Shown: positions 8,845-19,323, counted from the stretch's first letter. The stretch: DNA of 32,744 bases from Rhodocyclaceae bacterium (GCA_019750575.1 JAIEOJ010000024.1:1-32744), one strand, 5' to 3'. Notes: generated from the sequence alone by a model not told the origin. Translations and numbers: made by a program.

Positions 8845-8881
8845 CGAGCGGTTCCTGGTTCACTGAGCATTTTTTCAGGCC

Positions 8882-9352
8882 ATGAAACTGATCATTCTTG
8901 CCGTCGGTACCCGCATGCCTGGCTGGGTTGAGGAGGCGTACTCCGACTTTGCCAAGCGCATGCCGCGCGAATGCCCGATCGAGCTGCGCGAGATCAAGGC
9001 GGAACCCCGCACCACCGGCAAGACCGTCGAGGCCATGATGGCGGCGGAGGCGGCGCGCATCCGTGCCGCGCTGCCGCCGCGTTGCCGGCGCGTCATCCTG
9101 GATGAACGCGGCACCGAGGCGACCACGAAGCTGTGGGCGCAGAAGCTCGGCGAATGGATGGGCGGCGGCGAGGATGTGGTCTTCATCATCGGCGGGCCCG
9201 ATGGTCTCGATCCCGAACTCAGGGCCGAGGCCGACGAACGCTACCGCATCTCCGGCCTGACCCTGCCGCATGCCATGGTGCGGGTGCTGCTGGCCGAGGC
9301 GCTGTATCGGGCGCATAGCCTGCACAAGGGGCACCCCTACCACCGGGAATAG
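8882..9352 (+). CDS. rlmH: 23S rRNA (pseudouridine1915-N3)-methyltransferase RlmH
   Basis: [73 protein letters not shown]. Confidence 0.96.
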   Translation: MKLIILAVGTRMPGWVEEAYSDFAKRMPRECPIELREIKAEPRTTGKTVEAMMAAEAARIRAALPPRCRRVILDERGTEATTKLWAQKLGEWMGGGEDVVFIIGGPDGLDPELRAEADERYRISGLTLPHAMVRVLLAEALYRAHSLHKGHPYHRE

Positions 9353-9434
9353 GAAACGCCGAATAGCCTGCGGCGCTTCAGCGTTTCCGGATGAACTGGT
9401 ATGCTTTGGCCCATCCCAAAAGCCAGAACACATC

Positions 9435-10043
9435 GTGGAATCCCGCATCTACCTCGCCTCCCGCAGCCCGCGCCGCCGTGAACTGCTGACGCAGATCGGG
9501 GTGCCTTTCAGCCTGCTGCTGTTCCGCGCCGAGCCGCGCCTTGACGACCAGGTAGACGAAACGCCGCTGCCCGACGAGGTCGTGGACGGCTACGTACTGC
9601 GCGTGGCGCGTGCCAAGGCGGAGTTCGGTACGCGGCTGCTGCAGTCGCGCCACCTGCGTCCGGCGCCGGTGCTGGCGGCCGACACCACGGTCGAGCTGGA
9701 TGGCGTCATCTACGGCAAGCCGGCCGATGCGACCGAGGCCACCACGATGCTGAAGGCCCTTTCCGGCCGTACCCATCGCGTGCTGACTGCCGTCGTTATC
9801 GCCTGGCAGGACAAAATACGGTACCGCCTCAATATCAACGAGGTGCGCTTTCGCGACCTGTCCGACGCCGAGATTCGTCGTTATGTGCAGAGCGGCGAGC
9901 CCATGGACAAGGCCGGTGCCTACGGTATCCAGGGCACCGCGGCGATGTTTGTGGCCGAGATGCGCGGCGAACATTCCGGCATCGTCGGCCTGCCTTTGTG
10001 CGAGACTACGCTGCTGCTCCGGGAGATTGGCTACCCGATCTGA
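9435..10043 (+). CDS. maf: Maf-family nucleoside triphosphate pyrophosphatase
   Basis: GTG start at 9435 in frame with the ORF from 9270. IYLASRSPRRRELLTQIGVPF, ADTTVELDGVIYGKP, GEPMDKAGAYGIQG. Confidence 0.93.
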   Translation: MESRIYLASRSPRRRELLTQIGVPFSLLLFRAEPRLDDQVDETPLPDEVVDGYVLRVARAKAEFGTRLLQSRHLRPAPVLAADTTVELDGVIYGKPADATEATTMLKALSGRTHRVLTAVVIAWQDKIRYRLNINEVRFRDLSDAEIRRYVQSGEPMDKAGAYGIQGTAAMFVAEMRGEHSGIVGLPLCETTLLLREIGYPI

Positions 10044-10110
10044 GAGTTGGTTCACGATAGGGCGCGCAGGCTGTCGTGTCTTGTGGTGAAAAATCTTTCG
10101 AGGTTCTGAA

Positions 10111-11562
10111 ATGGATGACTATCTGATCAACATCACCCCGATGGAAACGCGGGTGGCGCTGATGCAGCAGGGCGTGGTGCAGGAACTGCACATCGAGCGC
10201 TCTTCAAGTCGCGGCATCGTCGGCAATATCTACATGGGCAAGGTGGTGCGCGTGCTGCCCGGCATGCAGTCCGCCTTCGTCGAGATCGGCCTGGAACGCA
10301 CGGCCTTCCTGCACGTCGCCGACATCTGGGAAGAGCGTCAGGGCAATTCCGACGCGACGCGCCCGATCGAGCGCATCCTGTCCGAGGGCCAGTCCATCGT
10401 CGTGCAGACGCTCAAGGACCCCATCGGCACCAAGGGTGCGCGTCTATCGACCCAGGTCTCGATTGCGGGCCGCCTGCTGGTTTACCTGCCGCGCGAAAAG
10501 CATATCGGCATCTCGCAGCGCATCGACGAATCCGAACGCGAGGCGCTGCGCGCCCGCATCCAGGCACTGCTGCCGGAGGGCGAGGAGGGCGGCTACATCG
10601 CGCGCACCATGGCCGAGAACGCCAGCGACGAGGAGCTTGCCGCCGACATCGCCTACCTGCGCCGCCTCTGGGCCGAGATCCAGAATCGCGCCAGCACCGC
10701 CAAGCCGCCCAGCCTGCTGCACCGCGATCTGACCCTGGCGCAGCGCGTGCTGCGCGATCTGGTCACGCCGGACACCAGCCGCGTGGTGATCGACTCGCGC
10801 GAGAACTTCATCAAGCTGTCCGCCTTCGCCAAGGAATACATGCCGCAGGTGCTGGACCGCCTCGAGCACTACACCGGCGAACGTCCGCTGTTCGACATGT
10901 ACGGCGTCGAGGATGAAATTCAAAAAGCCCTGGCAAGACGCGTCGATCTCAAGAGCGGCGGCTACCTGATCATCGACCAGACCGAGGCGATGACGACCAT
11001 CGACGTGAATACCGGCGGCTATGTCGGCTCGCGCAACTTCGATGACACCATCTTCAAGACCAATCTCGAAGCCGCACAGACCATTGCGCGCCAGCTGCGC
11101 GTGCGCAATCTGGGCGGCATCATCATCATCGACTTCATCGACATGGACAGCGAGGAGCATCGCACCGCCGTGCTGGCCGAGCTCAACAAGGCGCTGGCGC
11201 GCGACCACACGCGCATCACCGTGTCCGGCTTTACCCAGCTTGGCCTGGTCGAGATGACCCGCAAGCGCACGCGCGAATCGCTGGCCCACGTGCTGTGCGA
11301 AACCTGCCCCACCTGCGGCGGCCGCGGTGAGGTCAAGACCGCCCATACCGTCTGCTACGAAGTCCTGCGCGAACTGCTGCGCGAGTCGCGCCAGTTCTCG
11401 GCGCGCGAGTTCCGCATCCTCGCCACCCAGGATGTGATCGACCTCTTCCTCGATGACGAGTCGCAGTCGCTGGCGCAGCTGTCCGCCTTCATCCAGCGGC
11501 CGGTCTCGCTGCAGGCGGAAGTCGGTTACACGCAGGAACAGTTCGATATCGTCCTCATGTAA
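10111..11562 (+). CDS. rng: Ribonuclease G
   Basis: MDDYLINITPMETRVALMQQGVVQELHIER, S1-like GNIYMGKVVRVLPGMQSAFVEIGLERTAFLH, CETCPTCGGRG zinc link. Confidence 0.96.
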   Translation: MDDYLINITPMETRVALMQQGVVQELHIERSSSRGIVGNIYMGKVVRVLPGMQSAFVEIGLERTAFLHVADIWEERQGNSDATRPIERILSEGQSIVVQTLKDPIGTKGARLSTQVSIAGRLLVYLPREKHIGISQRIDESEREALRARIQALLPEGEEGGYIARTMAENASDEELAADIAYLRRLWAEIQNRASTAKPPSLLHRDLTLAQRVLRDLVTPDTSRVVIDSRENFIKLSAFAKEYMPQVLDRLEHYTGERPLFDMYGVEDEIQKALARRVDLKSGGYLIIDQTEAMTTIDVNTGGYVGSRNFDDTIFKTNLEAAQTIARQLRVRNLGGIIIIDFIDMDSEEHRTAVLAELNKALARDHTRITVSGFTQLGLVEMTRKRTRESLAHVLCETCPTCGGRGEVKTAHTVCYEVLRELLRESRQFSAREFRILATQDVIDLFLDDESQSLAQLSAFIQRPVSLQAEVGYTQEQFDIVLM

Positions 11563-11583
11563 GTTCAATACACGGAGCCCGCC

Positions 11584-12447
11584 ATGGATCAGCAGGATTT
11601 CGACAGCCTTTTGCCGCAACTCAGGCTCACGCGGCGTGACTTCATTGCCACCACGCTGGGCGGCGGTTTTGCGCTGGCGGTACAGCCCATCATGGCCCAG
11701 ACCGTGATCCAGACCGACAGCGAGGGGCTGAGCGCAGGCTTCATGCAGATCCCGGTTGCGGACGGCATGCTCGAGGTCTATCGGGCGGCACCGGCGCAAG
11801 GCAGGAAGCTGCCGACCGTGCTGGTGATCTCGGAAATCTTCGGCGTGCATGCCTACATCCAGGATGTGTGCCGCCGCCTCGCCAAGCTCGGCTATCTGGC
11901 GCTGGCGCCCAACCTGTTTGCACGCCAGGGTGACCCGGCGAAGTACGGCAGTGCGCCGGAAATCCACGCCAATGTCATTAGCAAGGTGCCGGATGCGCAG
12001 GTGAAGGCCGATCTTGATGCGCTCTCGGCATGGGCCGCGCACAACGGCGGCGACGCCGGCCGTCTGGCCATCACCGGCTTCTGCTGGGGCGGGCGCATTA
12101 CCTGGCTGTACGCCAATCACAATCCTGCGATCAAGGCCGGCGTGGCCTGGTACGGCCGTCTGCGCGGCGATGTCCGCGCCAACACGCCGCGCCATCCCCT
12201 CGATCAGGCCGACAATATGCAGGCGCCGGTGCTGGGCCTTTACGGCGGCCAGGACCAGGGCATTCCGAATGCCGATGTCGATGCCATGAATGCCATGCTC
12301 AAGGCCGCCGGCGGCAAGTCCTACATCCATGTGTATGCGGATGCGCCGCACGCCTTCCATGCCGATTACCGGCCCAACTATCGCGCCGCCGAAGCACGGG
12401 ATGGCTGGCAGCGCATGCTGGCCTGGCTCAAGCAGCACGGCGTTTAA
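11584..12447 (+). CDS. Dienelactone hydrolase family protein with Tat-like signal
   Basis: RRDFIATTLGGGFALAVQPIMA (twin-arginine-like leader), ISEIFGVHAYIQDVCRRLA, GFCWGGRITWLYA, HAFHADYRPNY. Confidence 0.88.
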   Translation: MDQQDFDSLLPQLRLTRRDFIATTLGGGFALAVQPIMAQTVIQTDSEGLSAGFMQIPVADGMLEVYRAAPAQGRKLPTVLVISEIFGVHAYIQDVCRRLAKLGYLALAPNLFARQGDPAKYGSAPEIHANVISKVPDAQVKADLDALSAWAAHNGGDAGRLAITGFCWGGRITWLYANHNPAIKAGVAWYGRLRGDVRANTPRHPLDQADNMQAPVLGLYGGQDQGIPNADVDAMNAMLKAAGGKSYIHVYADAPHAFHADYRPNYRAAEARDGWQRMLAWLKQHGV

Positions 12448-12475
12448 AACATGGCCCTTGCGGCTGACGAGATCA

Positions 12476-13132
12476 ATGAAACCTGACTGGAACACGATAG
12501 ACACCGTCCTGCTGGACATGGACGGTACCCTGCTCGATCTCAACTTCGACAACCACTTCTGGCAGTACCATCTGCCGCGCCGTTATGCCGAGCATCACGG
12601 CCGCGACCACGATGAGGTCCGCAGCGAACTGATGCGCCGCTTCAAGGCGCATGAGGGTACGTTGCCCTGGTATTCGGTGGATTTCTGGACCGATGAGCTG
12701 GCGCTGGACCTGATGGTGCTCAAGGAGGAAGTGGCGCACCTGATCGACATCCATCCGGGCGTGCCCGAGTTTCTTGCCGCCGCCCGCGCCGGCGGCAAGC
12801 GCGTGCTGCTGGTGACGAATGCGCATCACAAGAGCCTGACCCTCAAGATGGCGCGCACCGGGCTTGCCGCACACTTCGACGCCATGATCACTTCGCATGA
12901 GCTTGGACTGCCGAAGGAGGATGTGACTTTCTGGGACGCGCTGCGTGAAGTACACCCATTCGACCCGGCGCGCACGCTGCTGGTCGATGACACGATTGCC
13001 GTGCTGGATTCGGCGCATCGCTACGGCATTGCCGAGCTGCGCGCGATTGCCCGCCCCGACACGCAGCAGCCGGAACGTGCGCCGACGCGTTATGCGGCAC
13101 TGAGCAGCTTTCACGATCTTCTGCCGCTCTGA
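12476..13132 (+). CDS. HAD hydrolase, GMP/IMP nucleotidase (YrfG)-like
   Basis: ATG at 12476 in frame with the ORF from 12290. DTVLLDMDGTLLDLNFDNHFWQYHLPRRYAE, LLVTNAHHKSL, GLPKEDVTFWDAL, LLVDDTIAVL. Confidence 0.85.
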   Translation: MKPDWNTIDTVLLDMDGTLLDLNFDNHFWQYHLPRRYAEHHGRDHDEVRSELMRRFKAHEGTLPWYSVDFWTDELALDLMVLKEEVAHLIDIHPGVPEFLAAARAGGKRVLLVTNAHHKSLTLKMARTGLAAHFDAMITSHELGLPKEDVTFWDALREVHPFDPARTLLVDDTIAVLDSAHRYGIAELRAIARPDTQQPERAPTRYAALSSFHDLLPL

Positions 13133-13165
13133 GACTCAGCCCGCGCGGCAAAGCGCACGATACGC

Positions 13166-14674
13166 ATGAACCACAATCTCTACGCCGTTTTCGCGGCGCG
13201 CTTTCTGCGCCATCCCGAGCAGCCCTGCCTGATCCTGGCCGACGGCCGCGCCTGGACCTATGCCGATATCGAGCGTGCCAGCGCGAAGATGGCGAACCTG
13301 CTGGTCGCACTCGGCCTGCAGGTCGGCGACCGGGTTGCCGCGCAGGTGGACAAGTCGCCGGAGGCGCTGGTGCTCTATCTCGCCAGCCTGCGCGCCGGCA
13401 TGGTCTTCCTGCCGCTGAATCCCGCCTATCAGGCGCAGGAGATCGAGTACTTCCTCAATGATGCGCAGCCGGGCCTGTTCGTCTGTCGTCCGCAATTCCG
13501 CGAAGCGGCCCTGCTGCTGGCCGCGCAGAGCGGCGTGGCGCACACGCTGGTGCTGGATGAAAACGGTCGCGGTTCGCTGATCGATCTGGCGGCGGCGCAG
13601 CCGGACGTGTTTGCGACGGTGCACAGCCGCCCGCAGGATCTGGCCGCCATTCTGTACACCTCCGGTACCACCGGGCGCTCCAAGGGCGCCATGCTCACGC
13701 ACCGCAACCTGCTCAGCAATGCCGAGGCCCTGTGCCGCGAATGGCATTTCAGCGCGGATGACGTGCTGCTGCACATGCTGCCCATCTTCCATATCCACGG
13801 CCTCTTCGTCGCCTGCCACTGCACCCTACTGGCCGGCAGCGCCATGCTGTTCGAGCCGCGCTTCGATGCGCAGCGGGCGATCAAGCTGCTGCCGCAGGCG
13901 ACGGTGTTCATGGGCGTGCCGACTTTCTACACGCGCCTGCTAGCCGAGCCGTCCTTCACGCGCAAGTGCGCGCGCGGCGTGCGTCTCTTCATCTCCGGTT
14001 CGGCGCCGCTGCTGGCCGAAACCTTCACCGCCTTTGCCCAGCGCACGGGGCAGTTCATCCTCGAACGCTACGGCATGACCGAGGGCGGCATGTACACCTC
14101 CAACCCCTATACCGGCGAACGTCGCTGCGGCAGCGTGGGGCCCGCGCTGCCGGGTGTTGAGGTGCGTGTCGTCGATGCCGCCGGCCAGCCCTGCGCCGCC
14201 GGTGTGCCCGGCGACATCCAGGTGCGCGGCGAGAACATCTTTGCCGGCTACTGGCGCATGCCGGAGAAGACGGCCGAGGAGTTCACCGCGGATGGTTTTT
14301 TCCGCACCGGCGATATCGGCCATCTGGATGCCGACGGCTATCTCTTCATCAGCGGTCGCGCGCGCGACCTCATCATCAGCGGCGGGCTGAATGTCTATCC
14401 CAAGGAAGTCGAGGATGTGCTCGACCGCCTGCCCGGGGTGGCCGAGTCGGCGGTGATCGGCCTGCCGCATGCCGATTTCGGCGAGGCGGTGACGGCGGTG
14501 GTCGTGGCGAATCAGACCGCGCGTCTGAGCGAGGCGGACATCATTGCGGCGGTGCGCGATCAGCTGGCAGGCTTCAAGGTGCCCAAGCGCGTCTTTATCG
14601 TCAGCGAGCTGCCGCGCAATGCCATGGGCAAGGTGCAGAAGAACCTGCTGCGCAGGCAGTACGCAGCCGCCTAG
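13166..14674 (+). CDS. Class I adenylate-forming ligase, probably malonyl-CoA synthase (MatB-like)
   Basis: YTSGTTGRSKGAMLTHRNL, RYGMTEGGMYTSNPYTGERRCGSVG, GYWRMPEKTAEEFTADGFFRTGDIG, GGLNVYPKEVED, PRNAMGKVQKNLLR. Confidence 0.82.
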   Translation: MNHNLYAVFAARFLRHPEQPCLILADGRAWTYADIERASAKMANLLVALGLQVGDRVAAQVDKSPEALVLYLASLRAGMVFLPLNPAYQAQEIEYFLNDAQPGLFVCRPQFREAALLLAAQSGVAHTLVLDENGRGSLIDLAAAQPDVFATVHSRPQDLAAILYTSGTTGRSKGAMLTHRNLLSNAEALCREWHFSADDVLLHMLPIFHIHGLFVACHCTLLAGSAMLFEPRFDAQRAIKLLPQATVFMGVPTFYTRLLAEPSFTRKCARGVRLFISGSAPLLAETFTAFAQRTGQFILERYGMTEGGMYTSNPYTGERRCGSVGPALPGVEVRVVDAAGQPCAAGVPGDIQVRGENIFAGYWRMPEKTAEEFTADGFFRTGDIGHLDADGYLFISGRARDLIISGGLNVYPKEVEDVLDRLPGVAESAVIGLPHADFGEAVTAVVVANQTARLSEADIIAAVRDQLAGFKVPKRVFIVSELPRNAMGKVQKNLLRRQYAAA

Positions 14675-15456
14675 CGCGCGCGGTCGGCGGCGTCCAGAAA
14701 GGCTTCCAGCAGCGGGCCGCAGTCCAGCAGTTGCACGCCGGCCTGGAAGTGGAATTCCGGATGCCATTGCACGCCGCACAGGAAGGTGCGGCCCGTACCC
14801 TTGATGGCCTCGACCAGACCGTCGGCGCTGGTGGCCTCGACGCGCAGATCCTTGCCCAGCCGGTTCACCGCCTGGTGATGAATGGAGCTGACTAGCCCGC
14901 CTTCGACGCCACCGAACCACTTGCGGAATTCGCCGTCCTCGGCAAAGGTGATGGCATGCGAGTGGCGATCGTAGTCCGGCGTCTCGTGCTTGAGTTCGCT
15001 TTCGCGCTGCGTCGGCAAGTCCTGGTAGAGCGTGCCGCCGAGCGCCACATTCATCAGTTGCATGCCGCGGCAGATGCCGAGCACGGGCTTTCTTGCCTCG
15101 ATGAATTCGTGCAGCAATTCCAGTTCATAGGCGTCGCGCACCGGATCGCCGGCCCAGGCCGGATTCAGGGCCTGCTCGCCATAGGCTTGCGGGCAGACAT
15201 CGGAGCCGCCCTGCAGGATCAGGCCATCCAGATAGTCGGCATAGTCGCGCAGGCGGATATTGCTGCGCATCAGCTCGCCGTCGCGCACGGCCGAGGGCAC
15301 CATGAGCAGCATCACGTCGCGTGACATCACCCATTGCGCGACGGATTGTTCCAGTACCTGCAGCGTCTTGGTCTTGATGCCACGCGCATCTGGTTCCGGA
15401 TGGAAGATGCGCGCCGACAGCGCGATCTTGAGCGGTTTGCGACGACGTCCGATCAT
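14671..15456 (-). CDS. Gamma-glutamyl-gamma-aminobutyrate hydrolase / class I glutamine amidotransferase-like (peptidase C26)
   Basis: Start MIGRRRKPLKIALSARIF. ILQGGSDVCPQAYG, VLGICRGMQLMNVALGGTLYQDLP, SSIHHQAVNRLG, GVQWHPEFHF. Confidence 0.88.
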   Translation of the reverse strand: MIGRRRKPLKIALSARIFHPEPDARGIKTKTLQVLEQSVAQWVMSRDVMLLMVPSAVRDGELMRSNIRLRDYADYLDGLILQGGSDVCPQAYGEQALNPAWAGDPVRDAYELELLHEFIEARKPVLGICRGMQLMNVALGGTLYQDLPTQRESELKHETPDYDRHSHAITFAEDGEFRKWFGGVEGGLVSSIHHQAVNRLGKDLRVEATSADGLVEAIKGTGRTFLCGVQWHPEFHFQAGVQLLDCGPLLEAFLDAADRAR

Positions 15457-15467
15457 GGCTTTTCTCC

Positions 15468-16589
15468 TCAGTCCTTGCCGCGGAAGGCGTCGATGGCGGC
15501 ATCGACCACGCCCTTGACGTTGCGGCATTTCGCGTACTGGCGGCGCAGATCGCTGGCGTGATTGCCTTCTGCCAGTATGCGCCGGATTTCATCGAGTGCG
15601 GGCCGGCAGCCGAGGCGGCCGGCATGGATCTGCACCTTGTCCAGGGTTTGCAGGATGTCCTCGCGTATCGGCTGGCTCCTGTTGCTGCGCGGATCGACGA
15701 TCAGGCCGTCAAGACCGAAGCGACAGGCCTGGAAACGGTTGAAGTTGTAGACCAGATAATCGTCCTCGCTCGGCGCCGGGTCCGAGCAGGTGAGCAGGTA
15801 GCTGCACAGGGCCTGCAGGTAGCAGGCCAGTGCGGCGGCGCGCTCCACCGTCAGCGGCGTGTCGCAGACGCGCAGTTCGATGGTGCCGAATTCGGGCTTG
15901 GGACGGATGTCCCAGTAGAAGTCCTTCATGCTGCTGACCACGCCGGTCGCTTCCATCTTCCTGAAGTAGCCATCCTCGAAGCTGCCCCAGTCGAGCACGA
16001 AGGGCGCGCGGCCGCTGAGCGGAAAGGCGAATACGGAGTTCAGGCGCGAGGAATCGAAGAGCGTGTCCTCACCCTGCGAATACGGCGAGGAGGCCGACAG
16101 AGCGATGAAGTGCGGCAGGTAGCGGTTGAGCGAGTGCAGCAGGAAGAGCGCGCTGTTGGCCGATTCGCAGCCGATATGCACATGCTGGCCGAAGACCGTG
16201 AATTGCTTGGCCAGATAACCATAGAGCTCGGACAGCTGCTGGTAGCGCGGCTTGTCCACGATGGCCTGTTCCGACCAGTGCTGAAAGGCATGCGTGCCGC
16301 CACCGGCGAGGCGCACATTCAGCTTGTCGCCGGCGGCGACCAGGGTGTCGCGGCTCTCGCGCAGCTGCGCCAGCAGGCTGTCGTAATCGTTGTGCACATC
16401 GGTGGAGATCTCGATCATGCTCTGCGTCATCTCCGGCTTCACATCGCCGGGGAAGGGCTTGCGTTCGAGCAGGTGCAGCAGGTCGTCGGCAGCGCCGGTG
16501 AGATCGAGGCTGTGCGGGTCGATGAGCTGGAGTTCGAGTTCCACGCCCATGCTCAGTGGGCTGGATTTGCTGAAGGGCTGCAATGGCAT
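15468..16589 (-). CDS. ybdK: YbdK-family carboxylate-amine ligase (glutamate--cysteine ligase 2 type)
   Basis: [31 protein letters not shown]-like segment, [56 protein letters not shown]. Confidence 0.88.
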   Translation of the reverse strand: MPLQPFSKSSPLSMGVELELQLIDPHSLDLTGAADDLLHLLERKPFPGDVKPEMTQSMIEISTDVHNDYDSLLAQLRESRDTLVAAGDKLNVRLAGGGTHAFQHWSEQAIVDKPRYQQLSELYGYLAKQFTVFGQHVHIGCESANSALFLLHSLNRYLPHFIALSASSPYSQGEDTLFDSSRLNSVFAFPLSGRAPFVLDWGSFEDGYFRKMEATGVVSSMKDFYWDIRPKPEFGTIELRVCDTPLTVERAAALACYLQALCSYLLTCSDPAPSEDDYLVYNFNRFQACRFGLDGLIVDPRSNRSQPIREDILQTLDKVQIHAGRLGCRPALDEIRRILAEGNHASDLRRQYAKCRNVKGVVDAAIDAFRGKD

Positions 16590-16590
16590 G

Positions 16591-17775
16591 TCAGTTTCCT
16601 TTGCTGGCTTCGCCGCCGATGATGAGGATGCGGCGCAGGATGATGGGGCCGACCAGATCGACGATCAGCAGCAGGCCGCACATCGAGGCCAGGGTGTCGG
16701 TGAAGGCGAGGCCGCGCTGCGCGGCGAGTTCAAGCAGCAGGATGCCGAAGCCGGCCATGGGCATCAGGGCGGCACCGCTGAGGGCTCCCTTCTTCAGCGA
16801 CAGGCCGCTGAGGCGGGCAAAGGCGAGCAGGCTCGCGCCCTTGACGACAAAGCGCACCAGCAGCACCGATGCCGCCAGCAGGGCCCCGGACAACAGCGTG
16901 TCGAACTGCAGGCGGCTGCCCAGATGCACGAACAGCACGATGATGAGGACACCGCCGAGCACGCCGAAATTGGGCTGGGCCTGGTGGCGCACATTGCGGT
17001 AGTGACGCGCGATCAGGCCGAACAGCAGGGTGGCGAGCACGGGCGAGAAGTGCAGCGAGTGAGTGACCAGGATCAGTCCGGTGACCGCGAGGGCAAAGGC
17101 AATCGTGCTCTGCTTCTCGTCGGCATCGGCGAGATCGAGCAGGCGCGGCAGGATCACGCCGAACAGTACGCCCAGGCCGGCGGAGACGAAGAGCACGATG
17201 AGGCTGTTCCAGGCCGCATTGAAGATGTCGCCGGCATTCGCCAGCACCCAGTAGCCGACCACGGCATTGAAGACGATGATGGCGATCACGCAGTTGATCG
17301 CGGAGTGGTGCAGAGTGCGTTCGGTGATCTGGCCGCTGCTCCTGAGTTCGTTGATCACCGGCAGCAGGGTCAGCGGCGAGGTCGCAGTCGCCAGCGCCGA
17401 CAGCAGCAGGGCCGGCACCGGCGCCAGCTCGAAGAAGCGGGCAACGCAGAACACCGCCGCAAAGGTGGCAGCCGATTCGACCAGGGCGCTCAGGGTCAGC
17501 CAGGGGTTGTGGCGCAGCCAGGCAAAGTTGATGCGATAACCGAGTTCGAACAGCAGCAGGCCGAAGGCAACCTGCGACAGCAGGGTCAGGCTCCACAAAT
17601 CGTCAACCTGGAACAGCGTCTTGCTGACGTGGGTGATGATGGCGATGGCAATGCCGACGATGCCGTAGCTGGTGATGCGCGGCAGCGAGAGATGACGCTG
17701 GCCGAGCTCGCCGAGCAGCCAGGCAACCAGCAGCGTGAAGGGAATGGCGAGATCGCCCCAGATCGGTTGCAGCAT
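16591..17775 (-). CDS. Cation:proton antiporter (CPA2/Kef-type membrane domain only)
   Basis: About 12 TM segments, [57 protein letters not shown]. 394 aa with no C-terminal RCK/KTN domain visible. Confidence 0.83.
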   Translation of the reverse strand: MLQPIWGDLAIPFTLLVAWLLGELGQRHLSLPRITSYGIVGIAIAIITHVSKTLFQVDDLWSLTLLSQVAFGLLLFELGYRINFAWLRHNPWLTLSALVESAATFAAVFCVARFFELAPVPALLLSALATATSPLTLLPVINELRSSGQITERTLHHSAINCVIAIIVFNAVVGYWVLANAGDIFNAAWNSLIVLFVSAGLGVLFGVILPRLLDLADADEKQSTIAFALAVTGLILVTHSLHFSPVLATLLFGLIARHYRNVRHQAQPNFGVLGGVLIIVLFVHLGSRLQFDTLLSGALLAASVLLVRFVVKGASLLAFARLSGLSLKKGALSGAALMPMAGFGILLLELAAQRGLAFTDTLASMCGLLLIVDLVGPIILRRILIIGGEASKGN

Positions 17776-17942
17776 GATGTCTCCCTTGTTCTTGATTCGA
17801 AGCAGGACACGAGGGCCCTGTTGAACTTTCTTGTGTGCGGCGCGCGGGTCGGCGCCGGCCGGGTGAAAAATTGACCGCGAGTCCGGAAAAAGATTCCGGA
17901 AAGTTTTGAAAGGCCTTTTGAATCAGCAGCCTGGCGCTGATC

Positions 17943-18749
17943 TCAGCTGAAGCTGGAATGCAGCATCTTGAGCGCAATGATGAGTAGATAGACGCCATAG
18001 ACGCGTTTCAGCTTCGACACTTCGAGACTCGTCGCGACGCGTGCGCCAATCGGCGCAAACAGCATGGTGCAGGACACGATGCCGATCAGGGCGGGCAGGT
18101 TGATGTAGCCCACGCTGTACTGCGGCAGCTCGGCGGTGTGCATGCCGCTGCCAAGATAAGTGATTGCGCCGACGATGGCAATCGGCACGCCGATGCCGGA
18201 CGAGGTGCCGATGGCACGCTTCATCGGCACGTTGTGCCAGACCATGAAGGGGATGGACAGGAAACCGCCGCTGGCAGCAACCAGCGCGCCAACCGCGCCG
18301 ACGGCAATGCCGAACACGAATTGCACACTGCTGCCCGGCATCTGCCTGCTCGCATGCGGCTTGAAGCCGATGATCATCTGCCCGGCCGCATACAGCACGA
18401 TGGCGGTGAAGATCAGCACCAGCGGCCGTGTCGGCAACTGTGCGGCAAAGCCGGAGCCGAACGCGGCACCGATCACCAGCCCGGGTGCCATGATGCGCAC
18501 GATGGCCCAGTCGATGTTGCCCAGCTTGTGATGCTCGCGCATCGAGGTGATGGAGGTGAAGATGACGCTGGTCGCCGCCGTGCCGAGGGCGAGGTGCATC
18601 AGGTGCGCATGCGGAAAGTCCTGTGCCGCGAACACGATGTAGAGCAGCGGCACGATGGCAAGACCGCCGCCGACGCCGAACATGCCGGCGAGAAAGCCGG
18701 CCAGTGCACCGATGGCCGGGTAGGCCAGCCACCACAGAGAGAATTCCAT
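17943..18749 (-). CDS. Sulfite exporter TauE/SafE family permease
   Basis: GALAGFLAGMFGVGGGLAIVPLLYIVF, HLALGTAATSVIFTSITSMREHHK, VAASGGFLSIPFMVWHNVPMKRAIGTSSGIGVPIAIVGAITYL. Confidence 0.92.
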   Translation of the reverse strand: MEFSLWWLAYPAIGALAGFLAGMFGVGGGLAIVPLLYIVFAAQDFPHAHLMHLALGTAATSVIFTSITSMREHHKLGNIDWAIVRIMAPGLVIGAAFGSGFAAQLPTRPLVLIFTAIVLYAAGQMIIGFKPHASRQMPGSSVQFVFGIAVGAVGALVAASGGFLSIPFMVWHNVPMKRAIGTSSGIGVPIAIVGAITYLGSGMHTAELPQYSVGYINLPALIGIVSCTMLFAPIGARVATSLEVSKLKRVYGVYLLIIALKMLHSSFS

Positions 18750-18790
18750 GTCTTGATCCCGTTACGGCCTGCCCCGAGTGTAGCGGGACT

Positions 18791-19261
18791 TCAGGCCTTT
18801 GCGCCGATCAGCTTTTCACAGATGAAATTCCACTCGGCCGGATCGACCGGCGTGATCGAGAGGCGGTTGCCTTTCTGCAGCGTGCGCATATTGGCCAGCT
18901 GCGGATGCGCACGCAGTTCGTCGAGATGGATCAGGCGCGTCTTCTTCACGATCTGCACATCCACATTCATCCAGCGCGGATTTTCCGGCGTGGACTTCGG
19001 ATCGTAGTACTCGCTCTCGGGGTCGAACTGCAGACGGTCCGGATAGGCCTTCTTGGCCACGCGCGCGATGCCGGCAATGCCGGGCTCCGGGCATGACGAG
19101 TGATAGAAGAACACGCCGTCGCCGACGCTCATCTGGTCACGCATGAAATTACGCGCCTGGTAGTTGCGCACGCCCCACCAGTCTACGGTCTGGTCCGGCA
19201 TCTTGAGGACATCGTCGATGCCAACGACGGAAGGTTCGGACTTCATCAGCCAGTAACGCAT
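18791..19261 (-). CDS. EVE domain-containing protein
   Basis: MRYWLMKSEPSVVGIDDVLK, WWGVRNYQARNFMRDQMSVGDGVFFYHSSCPEPGIAGIA, WMNVDVQIVKK, NRLSITPVDPAEW. Start set at 19261 because the upstream extension runs into a terminator. Confidence 0.94.
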   Translation of the reverse strand: MRYWLMKSEPSVVGIDDVLKMPDQTVDWWGVRNYQARNFMRDQMSVGDGVFFYHSSCPEPGIAGIARVAKKAYPDRLQFDPESEYYDPKSTPENPRWMNVDVQIVKKTRLIHLDELRAHPQLANMRTLQKGNRLSITPVDPAEWNFICEKLIGAKA

Positions 19262-19280
19262 CTTGCAATCTGCTCCGTAC

Positions 19281-19323
19281 AAAAAGGAAACGCGGAGCCC
19301 ATGATAATTCATGAACTCCGCGT
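19281..19323 (-). terminator. Rho-independent-like terminator downstream of 6S RNA
   Basis: On the minus strand: ACGCGGAG (19323-19316), loop, CTCCGCGT (19297-19290), then TTCCTTTTT (19289-19281). 8-bp perfect stem. Confidence 0.72.

Noticed and set aside
10444-12552. 702-aa minus-strand ORF
   Set aside because: Antisense to rng and the dienelactone hydrolase, both clearly identified; low-information composition.
16390-17874. 494-aa plus-strand ORF
   Set aside because: Antisense to the antiporter, Q/G/H-rich shadow ORF; the minus-strand antiporter has proper TM structure and family motifs.
17923-17942. Possible intrinsic terminator after the TauE/SafE gene (ATCAGC...GCTGAT)
   Set aside because: Short 6-bp stem without a clear T-run on the transcript strand; insufficient support.
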